This document shows positions 50,486 through 59,390 of a DNA stretch of 64,000 bases, in pieces. The position numbers and the translations under genes are program-made. The stretch is from Chloroflexota bacterium (GTDB lineage: Bacteria; Chloroflexota; Dehalococcoidia; JABGRK01). The stretch spans positions 319,712 through 383,711 of the forward strand of contig JABGRK010000011.1 in the NCBI GenBank assembly GCA_018648325.1, read 5' to 3'. The notes below the pieces were generated by a model that worked only from the letters and a program-made list of their open reading frames with translations, did not search any database and was not told the origin of the DNA. How positions within the stretch are numbered: the first letter of the stretch is position 1; each line of letters opens with the position of its first letter.

Positions 50486-51829
50486 ATGAGCAACAAGAAC
50501 ACAACAGAAGCAAAAGAATACGTCCTCAAAATGGCAAAGGAGCACGACGTCAAGTTTATCAGGCTATGGTTTACCGATATAAACGGTATACTCAAGAGTT
50601 TTGCCATTACCGTGGGCGAGCTTGAGATGGCGATGAACGAGGGGATGGGTTTTGACGGTTCATCAATCGAGGGATTCGCCCGTATTGATGAAAGCGATAT
50701 GATCGCCATTCCCGATCCAGATACATTCCAGCTACTGCCATGGCGCCCAAGAGAGCACAACGCAGTGGCAAGGATGTTCTGCGATATACACATGCCCGAT
50801 GGCACGCCATTTGAAGGCGACCCAAGGTTTGTGCTCAAACGCAACCTGAAGCGAGCTGCTGAACTGGGATATACCTTTTACGTAGGGCCGGAACTGGAGT
50901 ACTTCTACTTCAAAGACTCCAAAGGAACCGAGCAGCTTGATGAGGGCGGCTATTTTGATTTGACGCCTCTTGATGCAGCCACCGATATGAGAAGAGAAAC
51001 TGTGCTAATGCTGGAGGAAATGGGTATAGGTGTGGAGTACTCACATCACGAGGTGGCAGGGAGCCAGCATGAGATAGATATGCGCTATACTGATGCTCTT
51101 ACAATGGCCGACAATGTGATGACATATCGTCTGGTCGTCAAACAGATCGCGCTCAAACATGGCTGCTATGCAACGTTTATGCCCAAACCCATTTTAGGCG
51201 TCAACGGTAGCGGCATGCACGTTCACCAGTCCTTGTTTAAAGGAGACAGAAACGCCTTTTTTGATGCCAACGCTGAGTTTAATCTGTCGAAGGAGGCGAA
51301 ACACTACATAGGTGGACTACTTAAGTACGCCCCCGAATTTGTTTCGGTTACCAACCATCTGATCAACTCATATAAAAGGCTGGTTCCGGGTTATGAGGCT
51401 CCTGTTTACTTGTCATGGGCGCACCGCAACCGGGCCGACCTTATCAGGGTACCGGGATATAAACCGGGACAGGAAAAAGCTACCCGGATAGAGCTGCGAT
51501 GTCCCGACCCGGCGTGTAATCCTTATCTTGCCTTCAGCGTAATGCTAGCTGCCGGGCTTGAAGGAATTCAGTCCGAATGCGATATACCCGCACCATCAGA
51601 GGACAACGTCTATAAGATGGGAGAGGCTGAGAGAGAACGTAGAGGTATTGGTAGCCTGCCGGGCAATCTTTGGGATGCTGTCAAGCTTACACAAAACAGC
51701 GATCTGGTACGCAAGGCTCTGGGTGATCACGTTTTCGATTCCTTTATTGAGAATAAAATAATAGAGTGTAAGCTGTATCAACAACAGGTGACCGAATACG
51801 AGCTGAAAAGGTATCTGCCGATCTATTAA
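50486..51829 (+). CDS. glnA: Glutamine synthetase, type I (alpha subclass)
   Basis: 447 residues. RLWFTDINGILKSF, GFDGSSIEGFARIDESDM, YVGPELEYFYF, HHEVAGSQHEID (metal ligands), FMPKPILGVNGSGMHVHQSL, RIELRCPDPACNPYLAFSVML. At the place of the adenylylated Tyr of the beta subclass it reads LPGNLWDAVKL (~394), so it is a GSI-alpha enzyme under feedback or protein control, not adenylylation. AAAAGGAGG is ~12 nt upstream. Works with the split glutamate synthase as the GS/GOGAT cycle. Confidence 0.98.
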   Translation: MSNKNTTEAKEYVLKMAKEHDVKFIRLWFTDINGILKSFAITVGELEMAMNEGMGFDGSSIEGFARIDESDMIAIPDPDTFQLLPWRPREHNAVARMFCDIHMPDGTPFEGDPRFVLKRNLKRAAELGYTFYVGPELEYFYFKDSKGTEQLDEGGYFDLTPLDAATDMRRETVLMLEEMGIGVEYSHHEVAGSQHEIDMRYTDALTMADNVMTYRLVVKQIALKHGCYATFMPKPILGVNGSGMHVHQSLFKGDRNAFFDANAEFNLSKEAKHYIGGLLKYAPEFVSVTNHLINSYKRLVPGYEAPVYLSWAHRNRADLIRVPGYKPGQEKATRIELRCPDPACNPYLAFSVMLAAGLEGIQSECDIPAPSEDNVYKMGEAERERRGIGSLPGNLWDAVKLTQNSDLVRKALGDHVFDSFIENKIIECKLYQQQVTEYELKRYLPIY

Positions 51830-51899
51830 ACGATTCTGAACATAAACAATCAGGCGCGAAAAGGACAGCTATTACCAATCATTTTGAAAGGATGCTATA

Positions 51900-52934
51900 A
51901 TGGCGCAGGAAATATCAAGGCTGACGGGTGATATGAATATAGCTTCCAATAATTCCCACGATGCGGAAAAAAAAGTAATAACTATCCTTCGCGTCCTGAG
52001 TGAATCATCCGACCCCCTCGGATCGATCACCATCGCACGGGAACTTGAGCGATACGGCATTTTCCTCAGTGAACGAGCTGTCAGGTATCACCTGAAAATC
52101 ACCGATGAACGGGGATATACCGAATCGCTGGGCAGAGACGGACGAATGATTACCCCACGTGGCATAGAAGAACTCAAGGTTGCACTGGCACCAGATCAAG
52201 TTGGTTTCATACTGGAAAAGCTGGAATTACTTGCTTTTCGGACCACGTTCGACCCTGTCAAAAAAACAGGTAAAGTTGCTACAAACACTTCAATTATTGA
52301 TAAGACCAACTTCAAAAAAGCACTATCCACTATGAAAGAGGCTTTTAAAGCCGGTTATTGCGCCAGTAAGTTGGTGGCTGTTGCTGATGAGGGGGAGAAG
52401 CTGGGCGATGTGGTTGTTCCGGAGGGCAAGGTGGGCTTTGCCACAGTGTGCAGTGTTACTGTCAACGGTGTTCTATTAAAAGCAGGCATACCTATAGAAT
52501 CCAAGTTCGGTGGAATTCTGGAGATAAAGGATGCCAAACCACGACGTTTTACTGCAATAATAAACTATGCAGGCACATCACTCGACCCTTCCGAGCAATA
52601 TATCCGCGCCAGCATGACCAGCGTGGGTCAGGCCATCAAAACAGGCAACGGAAGAATACTGGCAAACTTTAGAGAGGTACCTGCTCTTTCGCGTCATATG
52701 GTTCAGGACGTCCTTGCCAAGCTAAAGAATGCAGGGATTGACGCTGTCTACGCAATGGGCAATACCAGTGAACCTGTTTGCCAAATTGCTACAGGCATAA
52801 ACAGAATTGGCATGGTACTGCTTGGCGGGCTTAATCCGCTAGCATATGCGGTTGAGTCTGGTATTGAGGTAGACAGCCATGGTGAAAGCGGGATGATAGA
52901 ATTTGACAGGCTTATCCCGTTTGACAAACTCTAA
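51900..52934 (+). CDS. nrpR: NrpR-type nitrogen regulator (winged helix plus one NRD domain)
   Basis: 344 residues. Residues ~25-95 form a winged helix (KVITILRVLSESSDPLGSITIARELERYGIFLSERAVRYHL, split here in motif form); from ~110 a single NRD/DUF128 domain: TNTSIIDKTNF, GFATVCSVTVNGVLLKAGIPIESKFGG, SMTSVGQAIKTGNGRILANFREVP, GNTSEPVCQIATGINRIGMVLLGGLNPLAYA. NrpR is known as the archaeal repressor of nif and glnA, released by 2-oxoglutarate. GAAAGGA precedes the ATG. It closes the nitrogen block and may repress glnA and amt, in addition to the GlnR-like regulator. I looked for the Methanococcus operator type GGAA-N6-TTCC upstream of amt and nrpR and did not see it. Confidence 0.92.
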   Translation: MAQEISRLTGDMNIASNNSHDAEKKVITILRVLSESSDPLGSITIARELERYGIFLSERAVRYHLKITDERGYTESLGRDGRMITPRGIEELKVALAPDQVGFILEKLELLAFRTTFDPVKKTGKVATNTSIIDKTNFKKALSTMKEAFKAGYCASKLVAVADEGEKLGDVVVPEGKVGFATVCSVTVNGVLLKAGIPIESKFGGILEIKDAKPRRFTAIINYAGTSLDPSEQYIRASMTSVGQAIKTGNGRILANFREVPALSRHMVQDVLAKLKNAGIDAVYAMGNTSEPVCQIATGINRIGMVLLGGLNPLAYAVESGIEVDSHGESGMIEFDRLIPFDKL

Positions 52935-53037
52935 AGTTGATCGATATAGTCACCGGATTGACCCTAAATACACTTGTTCTTTGTGGCGAACATCGTGAAT
53001 TTTCTGTTTCTCACGCATGAACTTTTAGTGACCGCAC

Positions 53038-53066
53038 TGGACAAATGAGGTGTTTTGTAGTATTAT
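53038..53066 (+). promoter_or_regulatory. Promoter of the corrinoid methyltransferase operon
   Basis: TGGACA (53038-53043), 17 bp, TATTAT (53061-53066). The start site would be ~53073, 324 nt before the first coding region. Confidence 0.7.
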
Positions 53067-53072
53067 GTTTAC

Positions 53073-53396
53073 AGGCTGTGAACACAGGGAAGGAGATAAA
53101 TTCCCAAAAGGAGGACACAGTTTGATCTGACGAAGAGAGAAAAATATACGGGGGTTTTCATCCGTAGATATCCGCCTTCGTCTCTTATAGGGACAATTCT
53201 TCTCCTCAAAACATTGCACAAATACAGACTTCTAATCAGTTAGACACCTCACAAACTCCGCCTTTTTTAACCAAAACCCAAGGTTTCCAATAATCGAAAA
53301 CACTCCCCCCGAGATTCTGTTTCGGATAATGAACGGAAATCTATGTTCTTCGTCCAGTCTTGGAATACAAAATAGTAATAAAGTAGAGTTATTGTT
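53073..53396 (+). promoter_or_regulatory. Long structured leader (possible riboswitch or attenuator) of the methyltransferase operon
   Basis: The stretch 52935-53396 has no convincing gene. From the predicted start it contains GGGAA-(9)-TTCCC (53087-53105), then an outer stem GAGGA (53111-53115) / TCCTC (53203-53207) enclosing GACGAAG (53129-53135) / CTTCGTC (53176-53182), which encloses TACGG (53147-53151) / CCGTA (53162-53166). Nested helices of this kind are typical of a folded RNA. I do not see the B12-box of cobalamin riboswitches or a known THF/SAM aptamer. The 3' part is AT-rich and poorly structured. Confidence 0.5.
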
Positions 53397-54077
53397 ATGT
53401 TAGTTACTGCCAAAACAATTGATATAGAAATAAATAAAAAGCAGGTCTATAAGTATCTGGGATATGATCTTGGAAGTGAGCCATCTTCTAGAATAGAGTC
53501 GCTCCTTGACCAGCATATCGAGTTGAGCGACCAGTTCATTTCTCCATATACAACCTACACCATTTTAGACGTAGACTTTGTTCTGGGTACAAGAACGTTC
53601 CTGGAGGGCTCGGTTTGCTTCGATAGCGGTGTAGTAGGCCGGTTACTGCGCAAATGCCAAAAAGTAGCTCTTTTCGTTGTAACGATAGAAGATGAGCTTG
53701 AATCTATAGCAGGCGACTTGGCTGAAGACGGGCTGCTTGTTCAATCTACAGTCATGGACTCCATCGGTTCAAACGCAGTAGAACAGGTAGCCAACTTCCT
53801 GCAAGAACGCATTCGTGATACAGCCGAGGCACAGGGCCTTGTTATAAGCAAGCGGCGTTTCAGCCCCGGCTACTGTGACTGGGATATCAGCCAGCAGGCA
53901 GAACTATTTGAGGTTTTTGATGGAAATACAGCCGGAGTGGAACTATCCGAAACATGCCTTATGCATCCACGCAAGTCAATATCGGGCATTATCGGTATCG
54001 GACTTCCAGGCCAGGGAATAGAGAATTACAATCCCTGCCCGGTTTGTGATACATCCGAGTGTCAGAGCAGAAGATAA
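53397..54077 (+). CDS. MetH-activation-domain-like corrinoid protein partner
   Basis: 226 residues. KRRFSPGYCDWDISQQAELF and LMHPRKSISGIIGIG are the signature of the B12-dependent methionine synthase activation domain, which uses SAM to re-methylate oxidised cob(II)alamin. A four-Cys C-terminus (CPVCDTSEC) may bind metal. No methionine synthase is present; the genes that follow are MttB and corrinoid proteins, so it probably reactivates or docks to those. I see no Shine-Dalgarno at the ATG. First gene after the long leader. Confidence 0.85.
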   Translation: MLVTAKTIDIEINKKQVYKYLGYDLGSEPSSRIESLLDQHIELSDQFISPYTTYTILDVDFVLGTRTFLEGSVCFDSGVVGRLLRKCQKVALFVVTIEDELESIAGDLAEDGLLVQSTVMDSIGSNAVEQVANFLQERIRDTAEAQGLVISKRRFSPGYCDWDISQQAELFEVFDGNTAGVELSETCLMHPRKSISGIIGIGLPGQGIENYNPCPVCDTSECQSRR

Positions 54078-54094
54078 ATTAGGAGATAAAACAC

Positions 54095-55540
54095 ATGGGT
54101 ATTATTCGTAAGGGGCTGCCCGGTGGTAGCTTCAAACCCTTGTCCGAGCAGGACATCGAAAAAATCCACAACACAGTGCTGCAAGTAATTGAAGAAATAG
54201 GATTTCAGGTAAACTCAGAAGATGCACGGCAATACTTCAAACAGACAGGGGCATCCATAGATGAAGCCAATCGGATAGTTCGACTACCCCGCAAAACAGT
54301 AATGGACCTCATAAGTAAAGCTCCCTCCGAATTCACCTTATACGGCAGAGACGAGAAAAATGACATTCACTTGGGAGGAAGCCGCGTTTACACCGGAACC
54401 GGCGGAACCGCCCTTTATATTTACAACCCGGGCAGCAAAGAAAAACGACTTGCCAGTCTTGATGACCTCAAGAAAATAGCCAAGCTGGTTGGCGGGTTGG
54501 ATAATATACACCTGTTGCTGCTGCCCACATATCCCAGCGAACTGCCGGTAAATCAGATCGACGTCAATCGGTTTTATGCCGGACTTAACAACACCAGCAA
54601 ACATATTATGGGCGGCGTTTATACGCTTGAGGGAATTGAGAACGTAATAAAAATGGCCGAGATGGTTGCCGGGGGCAAAGAGCAGCTGCGCAAGCGCCCT
54701 ATAATATCAATGATAGCGTGCTGCATGAGTCCTCTGAAGCTGGATGAGCATTACGCAGATATGATGATCGCCATTGCAAAAGCAGGCATACCTCTTGTGT
54801 GTCCGGCAGAGCCGCTATGCGGAGCCACATCACCTATAACCGTGGCAGGGAATGTGCTTATGCAGACGGTGGATTCACTGATGGGCGTACTGCTGACACA
54901 GATAGTTAATCCGGGAACGCCAGTCATATTTGGCTCGGTTGCCACCAGCACAGACCTGCGAGACCTTAAATATCTGGCAGGTTCGGTTGAGATGGGACTG
55001 ACTAACGCCGGTAGCGCTCAAATGGCGCAGTTCTACAAACTGCCGTTCTATGCTACAGGCGGAATGACCGACTCTAAAGCGCTGGATTCTCAAAGCGGTT
55101 ACGAATCAGCTATTACCAATATGCTCTGTGCGCTGGCTGGTTCCAACTTTATTCACGATTCAGCCGGTCTCATGGAATTTGCCATGACCGTGTGCCTGGA
55201 AAAATATGTAATAGACAACGATATATTGGGAATGGTAATGAGAGCCGTGGAGGGCATCAAAGTAACTGATGAAACACTGGCTTTTGATCTGATCAAGAAG
55301 GTTGGACCGGCCGGTAATTTCGTTACCTCAAAACACACCAGACGCCACATGCGAAGCGAGCACTATGAGCCTACCGTGAGCGATAGAAATTTAAGGGAAG
55401 ACTGGGATGCAGAAGGAGGCCAGGTCGCCTGGGAGAGAGCAACCATTTTGGTAAACCAGATCATTGAAAGTAGTGATTATAGTTTACCTGAGGATACGAA
55501 AAAGACAATTCTCTCGCAGATACCAGGTATTGTAGTTTAA
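54095..55540 (+). CDS. MttB-family (trimethylamine/quaternary amine) methyltransferase 1, non-pyrrolysine
   Basis: 481 residues. MttB superfamily pattern: HNTVLQVIEEIGFQV at the N-terminus, GRDEKNDIHLGGSRVYTGTGGTA, GLNNTSKHIMGGVYTLEG, GIPLVCPAEPLCGATSPITVAGN, NPGTPVIFGSVATSTDL, LPFYATGGMTDSKALDSQSGYE. The frame has no internal TAG, so it is not a pyrrolysine enzyme; related proteins act on glycine betaine, carnitine, proline betaine or similar. Followed by a methyl-THF methyltransferase and a corrinoid protein, the three components needed to move a methyl group to THF. The substrate cannot be assigned. Confidence 0.92.
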   Translation: MGIIRKGLPGGSFKPLSEQDIEKIHNTVLQVIEEIGFQVNSEDARQYFKQTGASIDEANRIVRLPRKTVMDLISKAPSEFTLYGRDEKNDIHLGGSRVYTGTGGTALYIYNPGSKEKRLASLDDLKKIAKLVGGLDNIHLLLLPTYPSELPVNQIDVNRFYAGLNNTSKHIMGGVYTLEGIENVIKMAEMVAGGKEQLRKRPIISMIACCMSPLKLDEHYADMMIAIAKAGIPLVCPAEPLCGATSPITVAGNVLMQTVDSLMGVLLTQIVNPGTPVIFGSVATSTDLRDLKYLAGSVEMGLTNAGSAQMAQFYKLPFYATGGMTDSKALDSQSGYESAITNMLCALAGSNFIHDSAGLMEFAMTVCLEKYVIDNDILGMVMRAVEGIKVTDETLAFDLIKKVGPAGNFVTSKHTRRHMRSEHYEPTVSDRNLREDWDAEGGQVAWERATILVNQIIESSDYSLPEDTKKTILSQIPGIVV

Positions 55541-55542
55541 TT

Positions 55543-56352
55543 ATGATAACAATTGGAGAAAATATTAATGCAACAGCCAAGTCTGTTGCTCAAGCGATAA
55601 AAGACAGAGACACAGATTTCATCCACAACAGAGCTAAAGTTCAAGAAGATGCCGGGGCAGATTACATTGATGTAAATGCCGGCTCGGGTTACGGCTCACA
55701 GGACCAATCTATAGAGGCCATGGAATGGCTGATGGATGCCGTTCAACAATCCACAGACAAGCCACTTGTGATAGATAGCGACGACCCCAAAGTTATTCAA
55801 GTTGCACTTGCAAGATACACCGGGGATAACGTCATTATCAATTCAGTTACAGCTGAATCAGAACGGCTGAATCTAATCGGACCTCTTGCTGCCCAGCGTC
55901 AGGCATCACTGGTTGCACTAGCTATGGGTGAGAAAGGGATACCTGACAACGTTGAGGACAGGCTGGCAGCTTGCGATAAAATAGTAACCGAACTGGCCAA
56001 GCTGGGTGTACCCACCGAAAATATCTATTTTGATGCGCTTGTTCTGCCTATATCGGTAGACCCAACTCAAGGGATGATCACACTCAACACCATCGCACAG
56101 ATTAAACAGCGCTACCCTGAAGCCAAAACAGTGGTGGGACTTAGTAATATCTCCTACGGCCTGCCCAATAGGGGCATAGTTAACCGCTCCTTTATGTTGA
56201 TGGCAGCATATGCAGGGCTGGACGCAATTATCGTCAACCCGCTTGACACCAAAATGATGGGACTCATTAAAGTGGCCGATATGCTTACCGGTAATGACCC
56301 CATGTGCAGAGGCTATACAAGGGCCCACAGAAAAGGCCTTTTACAAGATTAA
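55543..56352 (+). CDS. Methyltetrahydrofolate:corrinoid methyltransferase (AcsE/MtgA/MtvB type)
   Basis: 269 residues. Pterin-binding (DHPS-like) barrel: GENINATAKSVAQAI, GADYIDVNAGSGYG, PLVIDSDDPKVIQVALA, VVGLSNISYGLPNR (conserved Asn), LDAIIVNPLDTKMMG. Transfers a methyl group between a corrinoid protein and tetrahydrofolate. It begins 2 bp after the MttB1 stop and precedes corrinoid protein 1. With metF/metV in the window this completes a path from an N-methyl compound to methylene-THF. Confidence 0.93.
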   Translation: MITIGENINATAKSVAQAIKDRDTDFIHNRAKVQEDAGADYIDVNAGSGYGSQDQSIEAMEWLMDAVQQSTDKPLVIDSDDPKVIQVALARYTGDNVIINSVTAESERLNLIGPLAAQRQASLVALAMGEKGIPDNVEDRLAACDKIVTELAKLGVPTENIYFDALVLPISVDPTQGMITLNTIAQIKQRYPEAKTVVGLSNISYGLPNRGIVNRSFMLMAAYAGLDAIIVNPLDTKMMGLIKVADMLTGNDPMCRGYTRAHRKGLLQD

Positions 56353-56367
56353 ATTCGGAGGAAACTT

Positions 56368-57048
56368 TTGAGTCAAGACATACTGGCATTAATTAAAGAA
56401 AACGTCGTTCAGGGGAGAATAAACAAAGAAGACGAAGGCATGGATGAAGGCATGGAAGGTACTCCGGCGGTAATGGAGCTAGTCCAGCAAGCCCTTACCG
56501 ATGGGATCGACGTACAGAAGATAATAAACGAAGGCCTGACCAGTGGAATGGACATAGTGGGTCAGAAGTTCGAGGAAAAAGAATACTATATCCCCGATAT
56601 GTTAGCGTCTGCCGAAGCGGTTGGTGCGGCCATGGAAATGCTTGAGCCACATCTGGCCTCGAGTGGTGTCGAGCCCAAAGGCAAGATACTAATTGCCACC
56701 GTAAAAGGCGATTTGCACGATATTGGCAAAAACATCGTCAGTATACTGCTTCGTGGAGCTGGATATCTGGTCAAAGACCTGGGCAATGATATAGACGATC
56801 AGACAATTGTTGACGCAGTGAAAGAAGAACAGCCACAGTTTCTGGGACTTTCCGCTCTGCTGACAAGCACCATGATGCACATGAAAGACATCATCAAATC
56901 GCTTAACGATGCTGGCATAAGAGACAATGTTAAGGTAATCGTCGGAGGTGCGCCCGTATCAGAACAGTTCGCCAACGATATAGGTGCCGACGGCTTCGGT
57001 GCCGACGGCTTTCAGGCTGTATCAATAGTCCAGTCATTGGGCTCATAA
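56368..57048 (+). CDS. Corrinoid protein 1 (MttC/MtgC type)
   Basis: 226 residues, TTG start with GGAGG 6-7 nt upstream. N-terminal helical cap (VVQGRINKEDEGMDEG, YYIPDMLASAEAVGAAMEML) and cobalamin domain with GDLHDIGKNIVSILLRGAGY (DxHxxG, ~115) and GLSALLTSTMMHMKDII. Carries the methyl group on cobalt. Near the C-terminus GADGFGADGF is a duplication of five residues from a 15-nt tandem repeat (56983-57012) where homologues have a single GADGF/Y. Confidence 0.95.
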   Translation: MSQDILALIKENVVQGRINKEDEGMDEGMEGTPAVMELVQQALTDGIDVQKIINEGLTSGMDIVGQKFEEKEYYIPDMLASAEAVGAAMEMLEPHLASSGVEPKGKILIATVKGDLHDIGKNIVSILLRGAGYLVKDLGNDIDDQTIVDAVKEEQPQFLGLSALLTSTMMHMKDIIKSLNDAGIRDNVKVIVGGAPVSEQFANDIGADGFGADGFQAVSIVQSLGS

Positions 57049-57116
57049 TTTAAAAACCCATAATTATATACGCTTTGATAATTGACAACTAAGATTTGCA
57101 TATAAGGAGAAATGGC

Positions 57117-58655
57117 ATGCCGAGAGAAGGAATCCTGGTTAAAAACCCTATTACCAGACTCACCAATGATCAACTGCAAAAAATCCACGACTCTTCAATG
57201 CGCATACTAAGTGACCCAGGTCTGCTCTCTTACAACAAGCAGGCGGCTGATATATTTAAAAGCGCCGGTGCAACTGTTACCGAAGTTGAGGGTGGAGATC
57301 ACCCCAGCTGGCACATCCAAATTCCGGAAAAACTGGTTATGGATGCAATTAAAAAGGCGCCCAGCACAGTCAAACTGGGAGCCCGCAACCCGGACAATGC
57401 CCTGATAATGAAGGGCGATGAGTCCAGGGTGTATTTCATCACCGGTTCTGAAACCAATATCTGGATGGATGTTGAAATTGCGCCTTATGTTAAAAAAGAT
57501 GACCCATCAATCGAAGTACAAGTATCGGAATTTCACCCGCGCCGTGGTATGCTGATGGACCTTTGTAAGTCAGCACACGTTTGTGAGCATCTGGATACGG
57601 TAGACGGCTACATCCGTACCGTAAACATTCAGGACAAAGATATTACCGAGGAAAATAAGGATGTCAACAAGTTCTTTGCCTCTTTAAACAACACCACAAA
57701 ACATATCATGTCGGGCCTAACTACTCTTTCGCAGTTAGACAACGTGGTTAAAATGGCAGAAATGATTGCCGGAGGAAAAGACAAGCTTAAGGAAAACCCA
57801 CTGATCTCGTTTATCACCTGCCTTGTTAAGAGCCCGCTGCAATTCGTTGATGACACCACCGATACGTTCATAGAGGTCTGCAAGAGAGGACTGCCGCTGG
57901 CTGTTTCCTCATCTCCGCAGGCGGGAACATCCGCTCCCATTCAAGAAGCGGGTATTATGGCACAGATAAACGCCGAGGTTCTAGCGGGTATAACTTTGGG
58001 CCAGTTGGTCAATCCGGGAACACCTCTGCTGTACGGCAGCGTACCTGTACGAGCGCGTATGGACACACTGGGCGATTCTTACGGTGCCATCGAAACCAGC
58101 CAATACAACATAGACTGCGTGCAAATGGCGCGGTTCTACAACATACCTAATTATTCTACATCAGGCGTATGCGATGCCAAGATACCGGGCCAGCAATCAA
58201 CCATCGAGCGATTGTTCTCAGACATTCTGGTGGCACTGTCCGGACCTCAATATTTGCACTGTGCCTTCGGTCTGCTGGAATGCAACTCTATATTCTGCCT
58301 GACTCAGGCTGTTCTGGATGATGCGCATTTTGCTATGCTCAAGTTCTTTCTCAATCAGCCGGAGATTGCCGAAGCTGATCTGGCCGAGATCGAAAAGCAG
58401 ATAAAAGAAGTGGTGGCAACACCGCAGAAGCTGTTTATTCGCCACCTGCGCCCGGTAATGCGCAGCGGAAAGATAACGCCGGCATACCCATTTGAGGGCG
58501 ACGGCAATAGCGACAACGTAATGGCGCTGGCACATAAACGCATGGAGGAGCTGCTAGCTACACCGGTGGAATATATTGATGAGGCTACCACCGAAAAGAT
58601 ATTTAAAGAGATCCCCGGGCTGCTGCCCAGGTTAAACGTATATACGAAAGGATAA
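57117..58655 (+). CDS. MttB-family methyltransferase 2, non-pyrrolysine
   Basis: About 512 residues. Start: AAGGAG is 7 nt from the ATG at 57117 (MPREGILVKNP); the upstream TTG is rejected. Family pattern: LQKIHDSSMRILSDPGLLSY, SRVYFITGSETNIWMDV, SLNNTTKHIMSGLTTLSQLD, GLPLAVSSSPQAGTSAPIQEAG, NPGTPLLYGSVPVRARM, NIPNYSTSGVCDAKIPGQQS. No TAG codon. It is clearly diverged from MttB1 (longer N-terminal half, different acidic residues), which suggests a second substrate. It is paired with its own corrinoid protein 3 bp downstream. Confidence 0.92.
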   Translation: MPREGILVKNPITRLTNDQLQKIHDSSMRILSDPGLLSYNKQAADIFKSAGATVTEVEGGDHPSWHIQIPEKLVMDAIKKAPSTVKLGARNPDNALIMKGDESRVYFITGSETNIWMDVEIAPYVKKDDPSIEVQVSEFHPRRGMLMDLCKSAHVCEHLDTVDGYIRTVNIQDKDITEENKDVNKFFASLNNTTKHIMSGLTTLSQLDNVVKMAEMIAGGKDKLKENPLISFITCLVKSPLQFVDDTTDTFIEVCKRGLPLAVSSSPQAGTSAPIQEAGIMAQINAEVLAGITLGQLVNPGTPLLYGSVPVRARMDTLGDSYGAIETSQYNIDCVQMARFYNIPNYSTSGVCDAKIPGQQSTIERLFSDILVALSGPQYLHCAFGLLECNSIFCLTQAVLDDAHFAMLKFFLNQPEIAEADLAEIEKQIKEVVATPQKLFIRHLRPVMRSGKITPAYPFEGDGNSDNVMALAHKRMEELLATPVEYIDEATTEKIFKEIPGLLPRLNVYTKG

Positions 58656-58658
58656 ATA

Positions 58659-59336
58659 ATGAGCCAGGAGATCATATCCAAGATCAAGGAAAACGTGATA
58701 CAAGGCCGTAAGACACAGGCCGATGAAGGTATTGACGATGGTTACTCAGGAACATCAGGAGTGCAAGAACTTACTCGAGCTGCCATTGAGGCCAATATTG
58801 CTCCAAACGAAATAGTTAATGAAGCACTAACGGCAGGAATGCAAGTTGTGGGAGAGAAGTTTGAAACCAAGGAATATTTCATTCCCGATATGCTGGCTTC
58901 TGCCGAAGCAGTGGAAGTGTCCATGGACATTCTTAAACCATTGCTTGCAGATGCAAATATAAAGCCTAAAGGCAAATTCGCCATAGCCACGGTAAAAGGC
59001 GACATCCATGATATCGGCAAGAACATAGTTGCCATCATGCTTAAGGGTGCCGGCTACGAAGTTGTGGATCTAGGCATAGACGTAACTACCGAGAAAATCA
59101 TCAATTATATAAAAAACGAAAGTCCCGACTACTTAGGACTTTCTGCCCTGCTCACCACCACCATGCTGGAGATGGGTACTATAATCGAAGCGCTTAAAAA
59201 AGAGAATCTCAGGGATAAGGTTAAGGTTTTCATAGGTGGAGCGGCGGTGTCTGATGAATACGCCGAGGAGATAGGCGCGGATGCCTTCTGTCTGGATGCG
59301 TTTTCTGCTATTAAGATACTGGACGCATCTGTTTAA
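58659..59336 (+). CDS. Corrinoid protein 2 (MttC/MtgC type)
   Basis: 225 residues. VIQGRKTQADEGIDDG, EYFIPDMLASAEAVEVSMDIL, and the cobalamin motif GDIHDIGKNIVAIMLKGAGY (DxHxxG, ~114), then GLSALLTTTMLEMGTII and a normal C-terminus IGADAFCLDAFSAIK. AAAGGA lies before the ATG. Partner of MttB2 by position. The two corrinoid proteins are paralogues. Confidence 0.95.
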   Translation: MSQEIISKIKENVIQGRKTQADEGIDDGYSGTSGVQELTRAAIEANIAPNEIVNEALTAGMQVVGEKFETKEYFIPDMLASAEAVEVSMDILKPLLADANIKPKGKFAIATVKGDIHDIGKNIVAIMLKGAGYEVVDLGIDVTTEKIINYIKNESPDYLGLSALLTTTMLEMGTIIEALKKENLRDKVKVFIGGAAVSDEYAEEIGADAFCLDAFSAIKILDASV

Positions 59337-59390
59337 TCACAATCACTTTTAACTAAGCATAATAAATATGCAATTATTAAGGAGTATAAT

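Noticed and set aside
53025..53219. 64-codon minus-strand frame in the leader
   Set aside because: Overlaps the promoter and the nested hairpins, has no ribosome site and resembles no protein.
53073..53396. Cobalamin riboswitch
   Set aside because: The conserved B12-box and its usual core were not found; only an unassigned fold is visible.
53397..58655. Pyrrolysine-containing MttB
   Set aside because: Both MttB frames are open throughout without in-frame TAG; no pyl genes are in the window.
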